From Sesamum alatum (taxonomy: Eukaryota > Streptophyta > Magnoliopsida > Lamiales > Pedaliaceae), in NCBI GenBank assembly GCA_034509735.1, contig JACGWO010000012.1, positions 4,030,001 to 4,094,000 of the forward strand: a DNA stretch of 64,000 bases. Reading direction: 5' to 3'. Shown piece by piece: positions 48,261 through 56,699 of the stretch. Position numbers and translations under genes: made by a program. Every line of letters starts with the position of its first letter. The first letter of the stretch is position 1. The notes under the pieces are model-generated. The model searched no databases. It was given only the letters and a program-made list of their open reading frames with translations, and was not told the origin of the DNA.

Positions 48261-48419
48261 GCAGTTACAGAGAGAGAAAAATAGCCAGAAAACTTGCAGT
48301 AACCCTAAAAAATTTTTACGCAGCAGCAAGAGAGAAGCACGAGACAGAAAAACACAAAATTTTTTCAGAGAATCAAGGAAGCTCTTACCAAACCTTCAAT
48401 GGCCAGTGAGAGCCCGAAG

Positions 48420-48431
48420 GCTCTGATACCA
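48420..48431 (-). other. primer-binding site (tRNA-iMet type)
   Basis: The minus strand reads TGGTATCAGAGC two bases inside the 5' LTR, the standard plant copia site complementary to the initiator methionine tRNA 3' end. Confidence 0.92.
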
Positions 48432-48432
48432 C

Positions 48433-49195
48433 TGTTGGGATTTTAATCCCTCCAGTGATGATCACAAAAACGGAAACCCTAATTACTATTACAGTCCAAT
48501 ATACACAAAAGGATATACAAATAATTGGATAAGGGAATACACCAGGGGGAGGGGAAAAATCCCTAACACTGTCTACGGCTCAGGGAGCTGAGATCCGAGG
48601 AGAGGACTCACGGCCACCAATAGGCCGTCTCCCACAACCGGTTGCTCCAAAGAACACCACCATAAAAGTTGCCCACAAAGGGTCCAAACTCCACACCACA
48701 ACCACTAAGGTTTTTCCCCAAAGGACTCAAGACACCACAAAGGTCACAAAGAGATTTTTTTTTGGTTTTTAGAGAAGAAGGAGATGGCTTTTTTGCTCTC
48801 GATCGTGTTCCATATAAGAAGGGATGGAAGCCCTTTTATACGAAACATAGGAGAGATATAAGAGGCGGAAGAAGCGGTGGTTCATGTTTCCGGTACCATC
48901 GGAAAAGAGGAAGATGGAAGAGAAGCCAAGGAGTCATGTATTGAAGGAGATTAGAGGAGAGAACTTTGGTGAAGGCTGCGGCTGAGAGGAAACACAAATG
49001 AGGGAATATGAATTTAGGGCAAAACAACTAAGTGTGTGGGACAAGGGTCAAATCTGGGTTATGGGCCAGGTTGGGTGGTGGACTTGGATTTGGACCATTT
49101 AAATGGTGATGGTTCAATGGGCCTTATAGGTTGTGGAACTGGGCCACTGAGTTACGCTTACCAATTCATGGGTCATGGGCCACAGAAATCCAACA
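48433..49195 (-). repeat. 5' LTR of the copia element
   Basis: Nearly identical partner of 45591-46350. Confidence 0.92.
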
Positions 49196-49939
49196 ATCTC
49201 AATTGTCGGCAGTTGCCAGTTGGTTAACATCAAGGCTGAGAATAACATGTCCCGACCGTATGACGAGGACGAAGATGATAAGGACGAAGAAAGCTGGATT
49301 ATGAAACAGATGAGCAAGGTGACGACCAAGAAGATAATTCAGAATAATTATTATTGTTTTATCTTTGTATAATTAATTAGAAAACATTAATATTTCAATA
49401 TAAAATTGAGAATGTCAAAGAAGCACTTGTAGAAGTCATTATTATTAAAAACAATCATATCTCAATTTAATATTTGGAACAGTGTTTGGGATGGTATTAT
49501 TATATTTGGGACTACTTTACCTTCCCAAAGTATTCCTAAAGTACTAATATATAATAAGAACTTAGCCATTTATCTCCCCAAAACCCTAGCCCCTCTTTCC
49601 CCTCTCTCAAACTACATCTTTCCATCAAGAGCCGCACCACGTTGCACTGCCGCACCGCTGCAAGCGCATCTACTTCTTGAATCTATTCTATTATGTTGAA
49701 ATCTTCAGGTTTTCATTTTTCTTCCTCTCCCAACATGTGTTTCCACTTTCTGATGTAACATTTTTGGGATTATCTGTGTTGTGTGTGATTATTTTGTGGA
49801 TGATTGAATAATATTTCTACAAGAGGTTGTACATTTGTTAATGACACTTGAAAGTTCCTAATAAAAGTTGCCTCAAGGTAACCTGAGGAAGTTTGCTTGG
49901 TAAATAAACAGTGGTCATGTTTAGATTGTTGAAAACCAA

Positions 49940-50430
49940 ACTGTACAATTTTAGATGTGAATTCTGCATTCCACTGTCGTGAGGCTTATTTCAAGCAATA
50001 GAGTGCCTTTTTCAACTTGCATATATGTCCATTTGGCACCTGATATCCTTCCGGAGGCTGCATATAGATCTCATCTTCCAGAGTCCCATGTAAGAAGGCA
50101 TTGTTGACATCTATGTTATGGAGTTCGAAACCCTTGATGGCTACTACTGCAAGTAAGGTTCTGACTGTGACCGCCTTTGCTACCGGGGAAAAACCGTCCA
50201 CAAAGTCAATGCCTGCTAATTGATTGATGTTTCTCAATTGTTCCATCTGCTTTAAGTTTCAATTTGAACACCCATTTGCATCCCATGGGATGTTTATCCT
50301 TTGGTAATAGGGCTATGTCCCAAGTGTCATATCTTAGTAATGCATCCAGTTCGTTCTTCATGGCCAATCTCTATTCTTGTGCTTGGTTTGCTTGTTTGAA
50401 ACTTTTAAGTTCCTGTAGCTGAGATAAAGA
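49940..50430 (-). pseudogene. Ty1/copia reverse transcriptase fragment
   Basis: Minus-strand codons give a TWDIALLPKDKHPMGCKWVF block, FKLKLKADGTIE, then FVDGFSPVAKAVTVRTLLAV, ELHNIDVNNAFLHGTLEDEI and YMQPPEGYQVP..CKLKKALYCLK. These are the first third of a copia reverse transcriptase. A frameshift near 50250 separates the two parts, and both sides end abruptly. It is unrelated in position to the gag-only element and probably a separate old insertion. Confidence 0.88.
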
Positions 50431-50484
50431 AGAAACAAAACACTTGTGTATGGGGTGAATGTCAATTATAACAAGCACAGAATA

Positions 50485-50547
50485 GGGCGACGGCGATTCG
50501 CCCATTTTCTGGGCGACCCGTCGTGTCGCCCCCTTTCGCCGTCGCCC
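50485..50547. repeat. GC-rich inverted repeat
   Basis: GGGCGACGGCGA (50485-50496) and TCGCCGTCGCCC (50536-50547) are perfect 12-bp arms in a GGCGAC-rich patch of about 110 bp (50484-50592), followed by an AT-dinucleotide-rich stretch to about 50670. Confidence 0.8.
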
Positions 50548-50935
50548 AGAATAGTCTGGGCAATGTAGCCGTTGCCACCCGTCGCCGCCCATACACATTT
50601 TTATATATAATATATATATTATGTATATATATAATTGTGTATATAATAAATATATATTATATATTCCTTTTCAAATTATAAAATATATGTATGTAATTTC
50701 CCTCCCCAAATCCATGTCATCCAGATGATGTGGCCACTAAATGCGACATCATGTATAATTAGCCAATAAAATCATTTTTCCCAATTTAAATTGCCACGTC
50801 AGATTTCAATGACGTTTTCCGGCAAGTTTAGATAAAATTCGACAAAAAATGGATCAAAATTGAACAAATTAAAAAATTACTGGACCATTTTAAAACCCTA
50901 GAAAGTTACTGGACTAAAATGAGAATGATATATAG

Positions 50936-51260
50936 TTACAGGACTAAAAATGCCTTTAAGCATTTCTTCTTCATTTCAGCTACATCCTCTTCCATTTGAT
51001 GAAAGATAATCACCTTGTTCCTCATTTCGGACATCTCTTCTTCCATTTTGTTTAACGTGCGAAGAAGCCCAGCTATAATTTCTTCGCCTTTGTGCACATT
51101 GGTGAGTCTTCTCACACAAAAAAATCGCATCCTCTCGCAATATTATCACAACCATAAAAAATCTTCTTCCTGGATTGCCATTCGTCCATGAGGTTCTTAA
51201 AGATGAATCTATGTTTTCAGAAACAGAACCGATTTGGCTGAAGAAGAAGGAGCAAAAATG
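50936..51260 (-). pseudogene. GRF-type zinc-finger / coiled-coil ORF of MULE 2
   Basis: Minus-strand codons near 51215-51165 read SLRTSWTNGNPGRRFF, the GRF-finger core. Shifting one base in the T6 run gives FYGCDNIARGCDFF and, after a stop, EDSPMCTKAKKL, completing the finger. Then LLRTLNKMEEEMSEMRNKV forms a short acidic coiled coil. The upstream CxCG ligands are not visible and there are at least one frameshift and two stops. It reads inward from the right terminal repeat, convergent with the transposase at 43200, the mirror image of MULE 1. Confidence 0.72.
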
Positions 51261-53467
51261 GAATTTGGGTGAACATGAAGAGCCCTAATTTTTTATTTCC
51301 ACCTTTTCTATCAATATATGTATCCAAATATGCATGCGATACACACATGTGAGTAGCACGTGTAGTAATTAATGGACGTTAACGTTTTCCGTCAAATTTT
51401 GACGTCGGGAACAAAATTAAGACAAATCAAAATATATTGTCCTGACATTGAGATTTTTATAACAAATGGGACCAAAATTGAACCGGGCCTAATATATGGT
51501 ACCAAAAATGAGATCTACCCTTAGTTAATACATAAACTTCCAATGTGACAAGAATGAGTGTGAAACACTTATCCCCACATCAACCTTACATACACATCGA
51601 GCCTCAAATTTTTTTCCATCTTATTTCTATGTGGGACAAGAACACTTCTCTTCATTTCTACTCTATCTAATCTATGGATTTACCATGTATTGACATCCAT
51701 ATTTTAGACTAATTGTTGTTACAAATTAGCAACATATCATGCCATCTACAATAGTTTACTATTACTTGTTAATTACTTATTAATTGATATATCATGCAAT
51801 ATGATCATGTCACTCAAAGACATTTTTCCAAATATGATCTATACAATCAAATTAAAGATATTTTGGAATTCTTAATTACTTATTATCTGTAAAAAACTTA
51901 TTAATTCTTAAAATTTTATATTAGTAGCTTAAAAGCTTGTACAAAATGCTTATTACTTATTAGGCACACAATTCTATTTATAAGCTAAAGATTATTTTGC
52001 AAGATGTTTTAAAGAATCCTAAAAGTTTATAATATTGAAAGAACTAAATGTGGAATAGGTTTCCGTGGAGTTAATGAGTTGGCTCATGGGATTTATTGTA
52101 AAGCACAATCTTTTTTAATATAATGTTAATTTAATGAGAATTTATTTTTTGGCCATAACTTGTAATGCGTTGTAATCATTAATTAGTTTACATGTTATGG
52201 ATAAAGTTCTTAGACTAAACAAACCAATGAAGTTAAATTGTGCATTTGATGACAACTATGAAACTAACTTTTGGTGGTTGGTCTAAAATATTCCAAATCG
52301 ATAACCTTCAAGAAAGGGCATTGAAGGGTTTTAAAAAGACTTGCATTACACGATCCATTCATTCAATGAGCATTGTGTTTCATTGACAACATGCATAAAA
52401 TATTTATGCATGTTAGTGGGTGCCTAACAATGAATTGTAAAGTTCACTGAACTCACTCGCAGGAATTATCATATTGTAGTATAAATAACACTCCTAGGTT
52501 GTGATAATGCTCTAATAAGTCCTTTGATTTGAGAAGCCACACTAGCCTTATGCATGAGATGGTTGTATCTTGATCTTGATTAACATGGCCACGTGTATAC
52601 ATGGTTCCAAAAAAACCTATTTCAATGCAGTCGGTACATGCATGGAGGTTTGAGCATTTCAAGAAAGGATCGGTCCCCAAAATGACATGATGGTGATCTT
52701 CTGTGTTCTTTAGGTTTTGTACTTTCCAACAATCCATGACCACAATTTTCGACCAAATACACAATTAGAGCAGTAAATGGATATAGAAGTGCAGGATGGG
52801 AATCGATTGTAAATTCCATGCTGTAGACTTTGATTGGCAGATGACTTGATGGAAGGATCATATCTGCATGGTATGCACAACTGACAGATTCACATGATTT
52901 TCACCTCTTCTCTAGTGTCATTGATCGTTGCTAGACGACCCACCCATGGTAATGAGTACTCTTTTGTTAAAGGGTTAATCAAGAGTGGTTAATTAAGTAT
53001 GATTTAATTAATCTAATACAACTGAGTTGCTAACTAAATAGTATATTTGATACTAGCCCAAACTCAATTGAAAATGAACCTAAAGGGTCACACACAATCC
53101 ATAATAAAATTGGTGAATAAATTAATGAATTAATTATGAAACACAACGATTAATTTAAAAAAATTTAAGTAGTTATTTAAATAACTGAATTATTTAATTG
53201 AGACTCTATTTGATAAAAACCCCAAGAGATTAATTGATTTTGGAATTTGGCTTAATTAACAGGACTAGTTAAGTGGTTATGTCAGAATATAATTGAATTA
53301 ATATTCAGTTTGAAATTTAATTAGTTGAATCAATTAGACCTAAGCCCAAAATTTAATGAGCAATTAATTAGTATTGGACCGAGCCCTACAAGCCTACAAG
53401 CCTATGGGCTCAAGCAAACAACCCATGTAAAAGATTCATACCACAACAGGCCTAGTCCAGTTCACAT

Positions 53468-53492
53468 GTATATATATATATATATATATATT
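53468..53492. repeat. (TA)n microsatellite
   Basis: About 12 TA units. Confidence 0.9.
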
Positions 53493-54147
53493 ATTTTCGG
53501 AAATAATTTTCAATCACCTAATTTTGTATTTGATGGATAATTATTTTAACCATATATTATTTATCAATGTCATTTTCGTCCAATCATTCAATTATTTTAA
53601 TTAAAGCTAATCCACTTCAACCAATGTATAAAGTAAAAAAAGAATGTCCAATTTAGAGCAGGACATTGACATCAAAGCATGCATATAGATTTGTCCAAGA
53701 AAAGATAAAGCCATTTAAATTAAAAGTCAAGTGAAAAAAAAAGTAAAAATTCCTATAAATAATTTTACTTAATTATGACCTTTTGGGACCCAATGCTGTA
53801 ATTAGTGAAAAATTATTATCTCATTTAACATATGATGATATATCGATGATTCGTTATCATTCATATATAATTTTTCATAAACATAAGTACGATTGTTATA
53901 AAAAAATTATTTTTCACTTCTTGAAATAATTAATTTTGTAAAATTGGGTCGACTAAATTGTTTTAAAATTTTACTTTTATAAAATACAAATTATTGTATT
54001 AGAGTAATTTAAAAATTTTAACAGCCGATAGGATCAGACTCACTGTTGAATAAATTATCAAATCAAGGCTATTTTGGTCATTTTCAAACCCCACAACCAA
54101 GAAAATAACTTTTGATGCCATTGTGATGCTAATGTTGTCTTGTCTAT

Positions 54148-54181
54148 CCAAAATAAATAAATAAATAAATAAATAAATAAA
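54148..54181. repeat. (AAAT)n microsatellite
   Basis: About eight AAAT units in a row. Confidence 0.9.
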
Positions 54182-54823
54182 AGCAAATTAGCAAAAGACA
54201 CAAATTAAAGAGAAGCACGTAGGGTTCCAATGACTTCAATTTTGTGTATAAGATATGGATTGACTCAATAATTGAACTTCTTGATGATGATGATGATCAT
54301 TAATGTTAGTACAATATCTAGTTTGAAAAGTTGCATACGATCGATGAAATCTTCACTTAAGGATTAAGATTGAAATTTTATAAATAAATATGACGATATA
54401 GATTCAAATACCATCATATGTTTATATATCTATCATACTTATTACAAGTTTATATATGTGATCCGAATTTAAGATCACGATGACCTTGAGATCAGTCCAA
54501 TCCGATTAAATATTAGGACCTAAAAAATGAGCAAATGTTTCAGAGGTTCAGTTAAGACCATCCGATGTGCTCTCGAAACCAAACGCGACTAGCTTTGGAG
54601 TATTTATAAGATCAAATATACGTACGTGTACGGATCAACGTGTCTTAATATCCGGCTTCAAGGAGTTAAATGATCGATGGTGGCTGATCACTAGGTTGGA
54701 TTGACTCGAATATGACCCTACCAAAGTAAAAAATGCACGAATCTCAATCATGTTTAAATATTCAGAAGCCGATAGATGTATTTTTGTCCTTTAAATGCTC
54801 TTCTTATCAGACACAAACAATAT

Positions 54824-55012
54824 GTAAGAAAAGAAAAATTCTAACTCGGACCCAAACCTGAACCAATCGTATGACAAGTGCAATACACTTGCGGTGTGAT
54901 TGGTGTACAGTTCAGGGAAAATGACCAATCACATAGTAAGTATACCACACTTGCTCTATGATTGGTTTGGTTCGACCAAACCTGATTCGGATAAAAAATT
55001 TTCGTAAGAAAG
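54824..55012. mobile_element. 171-bp MITE with 9-bp target duplication
   Basis: Element 54833-55003. Its left half (CTCGGACCCAAACCTGAACC ... CAAGTG) is repeated inverted in the right half (CACTTGCTCTATGATTGG ... AAACCTGATTCGGAT). Flanks GTAAGAAAA (54824-54832) and GTAAGAAAG (55004-55012) match 8 of 9. Almost the whole element would fold into a hairpin. Confidence 0.82.
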
Positions 55013-55328
55013 CTGCATAAGGGTCCCCAAAATTAATTAGATAATAATGGATATGTGTGGAGAATTTTTGGTAATAATTAAAAGTTGTAATTAAAAGTGT
55101 AGAATCTGGACTAGCTTTGGCTATGACGCTTTGGTACGGGACGAATGGAGAAGGAGATATCTGTACTCCAAAAGCCAAAACTTTAGCTCAAATGTCTACA
55201 CGTTTTTGGTTCACTACAATGTTGAATAAATGCGCTTTTACATATTGGAAAAGGACTATGTAAAGTAGCTAGAGAGGTTGTTTGGGTGAGTTTATATGTT
55301 TTGTGTGAGAAAATAATATTTTTTGTTT

Positions 55329-55698
55329 CGTAATTTAGGCTTTTCTATTTTTTGTTCCATTGGTTATGAGGTTCTCACTTGTGGTCCAGTAACTTTTAAA
55401 AAGTAGCTCTTTCGATCTTATGATACATTCCCATTACTTTTAATAGAAAATGCCACATACTTAACACGTAGTTGTTAGGACCCTTACACTTTTGGTTCAA
55501 TTGATTGCGGGATTCTCACTTTTGATATCATGACGTTCAAAAAGTAACATTTTTGGTCCCATGTACTTAACATCCTCGTGGCATTTTCTGTTAAATATCT
55601 AAGCATAGGGTAAAAAATGCTACTTTTTGAAAGTTGTGAGATCAAAAATAGGAATTCCATAACCAATGGGGCTAAAATTGAAAAGATCCTAAGTTACG
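55329..55698. mobile_element. small TIR element, MULE-like ends
   Basis: The left end CGTAATTTAGGCTTTTC and the inverted right end CGTAACTTAGGATCTTTTC continue into matching CCATTGGTTATG blocks. Inside are two related copies of an AAAAAGTA..ACTTAACA(C/T) segment. Non-coding. Confidence 0.65.
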
Positions 55699-56165
55699 GG
55701 ACGGAACTACCGTATGGGGCATGGCTGAGGGAGACGAGGATAGTAAGTGCCGTGCAGGGGATGGGCGGGGGGACTTGAGGAAGGCTGGGCGGCGAATGGG
55801 GCAAGGGCGTTGGCCGGTAAGGGTGGGTGGGTGGAGGGAAGCGTGGAGTGCATATCTTTGATGTAGGTAGTTCGAAGGAACAAGGAAAGGAAGGGCTGGG
55901 ATCCGGGGGTCTGACGCCGACGGGGGGACAACGGCGGGAGGGGCGGGGGTGAAGCGGGAACGTGGGGACAAAAATGGGGCACCGGTACGAACGTGGGGTG
56001 ATCGTGGGCCGGGATGAGGACGGGGAGGGTCGGAGCAAAGGGGCTGGGTCAAATGGGCTGAGTGGGCTGGAGGGTGATGCTTGGGCCAAGGTAGGTGAAA
56101 GGGGCGGGGTCGGGGCCAGAGTGGGATTCGTGGGCTGGAGGGGATGGGCTGGGATGTAAGATTGT
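55699..56165. other. G-rich (plus strand) island of unknown origin
   Basis: About 460 bp of strongly GC-rich, G-on-plus sequence (GGGGCGGGGTCGGGGCC-like stretches) inside AT-rich DNA. Minus-strand frames are long but only Pro/Ser/Ala low-complexity, so I do not call a gene. It is bounded by a TIR element on the left and a SINE fragment on the right. Confidence 0.6.
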
Positions 56166-56169
56166 GTGG

Positions 56170-56246
56170 GCAAAATAACTACTATTAAAGTAGAATAACA
56201 ATTGATATGGCGCCTCAACTTCGCCAACTAAACTAGGCCTCATTGA
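56170..56246 (-). mobile_element. SINE 5' fragment (minus strand)
   Basis: The minus strand reads GAGGCCTAGTTTAGTTGGCG then AAGTTGAGGC, matching the 5' end of the SINE at 56426. The rest is missing. Confidence 0.5.
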
Positions 56247-56413
56247 CATATACAAGATACTTATGCAAGCGTTTGATTTTATTTCCAAAAGTCAATTTCC
56301 AGTTTTACACTATTTTAGATTTTGGAAGTTTGTTTATTTAGCCCAATTCCATTAAAAATGCCCCATTTTAATGTAAATTTGCAACATAGTCCACTGAAAA
56401 CACACTTCTCAAA

Positions 56414-56696
56414 CCACCCTTCTAGTCGAGGAGGCCTAGCTTAGTTGACGAAGTTGAAGCTCCATAACCCTAAAGGTCATAGGTTCGAATCCCTATGTGG
56501 ATTGATGTTATTTCTATTGTGTAGTAGGTATGATTTGTTGCTGTAATAGCTAGGTTCTAATTTATGTGATATTATTGATTTGATTGTTTGTAATTGTCTC
56601 TGTTCGATATTGATAGCCAACATAACTGAATGTAATCACTTTACTTTCGATTAATAAAATTTATCGCTTTCAATTAAAAAAAATCCACCCTTCTAG
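56414..56696 (+). mobile_element. SINE, full-length copy A, with 12-bp target duplication
   Basis: Element 56426-56684 (259 bp), flanked by perfect CCACCCTTCTAG at 56414-56425 and 56685-56696. Box A TAGCTTAGTTGACG near 56437, box B GGTTCGAATCC near 56492, then AATAAAATTTATCGCTTTCA and an A-rich tail. A tRNA-derived, Pol III-type SINE, and the best reference copy in the window. Confidence 0.93.
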
Positions 56697-56699
56697 ATC

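Larger units (their letters stand above)
45586..49200 (-). mobile_element. gag-only Ty1/copia element inside the CACTA element
   Basis: LTRs at 45591-46350 (760 bp) and 48433-49195 (763 bp) are highly similar with scattered substitutions, start TGTTGG and end CCAACA, and are flanked by ATCCC / ATCTC (4 of 5). On the minus strand the right LTR is the 5' LTR, followed by a perfect initiator-Met primer site. The internal region is only about 2.08 kb: a repeat-rich leader, a broken gag and no pol. It is therefore a non-autonomous gag-only derivative that must have relied on a partner's enzymes. Confidence 0.9.
44279..49900. mobile_element. CACTA (En/Spm) element inserted in the MULE transposase; right end undefined
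   Basis: It starts CACTACAAAAAAATAAAATA at 44279, the CACTA terminal motif. About 500 bp with many CCGTCCCAAA-type subterminal repeats follows, then a TNP2-associated coding start (45039). Similar TTTGGGA(C/T) motifs at 49480-49560, beyond the inserted copia element, are probably its other subterminal region. A clean TTTTTGTAGTG right terminus was not found, so the end is given only approximately (49560-49940). Confidence 0.72.
42555..51530. mobile_element. Mutator-like element (MULE) 2 with 10-bp target duplications, multiply nested
   Basis: Element 42565-51520 (8956 bp). The terminal inverted repeats, about 200 bp, begin GGGTAAATTTCATTTTTTGT and, inverted from the right, GGGTAGATCTCATTTTTGGT, continuing CCATATATTAGGCCC in both. 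The perfect duplication TTAGTTAATA lies at 42555-42564 and 51521-51530. It contains a MuDR-type transposase start at the left, a GRF-finger frame reading inward from the right, and insertions of a CACTA element (from 44279), a copia fragment (about 49940-50420) and others. Confidence 0.93.
51531..54823. other. AT-rich intergenic DNA
   Basis: No gene supported. 52440-53100 is less AT-rich and could be a decayed retrotransposon piece, but no domain is readable. Contains an AT microsatellite (53469-53491) and an AAAT microsatellite (54148-54180). Confidence 0.5.

Noticed and set aside
52453..52861. Overlapping minus-strand frames of 103 and 79 codons
   Set aside because: No conserved motif that I can identify. 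Possibly old retroelement DNA, but unsupported.
55694..56227. 177-codon Pro/Ser-rich minus-strand frame
   Set aside because: Low-complexity translation of a G-rich island. All three minus frames look alike, so there is no evidence of coding.
56480..56500. GGTTCGAATCC hits, which could suggest tRNA genes (also near 11872, 21218, 40575)
   Set aside because: No cloverleaf around them; box A/B spacing, A tails and target duplications show SINEs instead.
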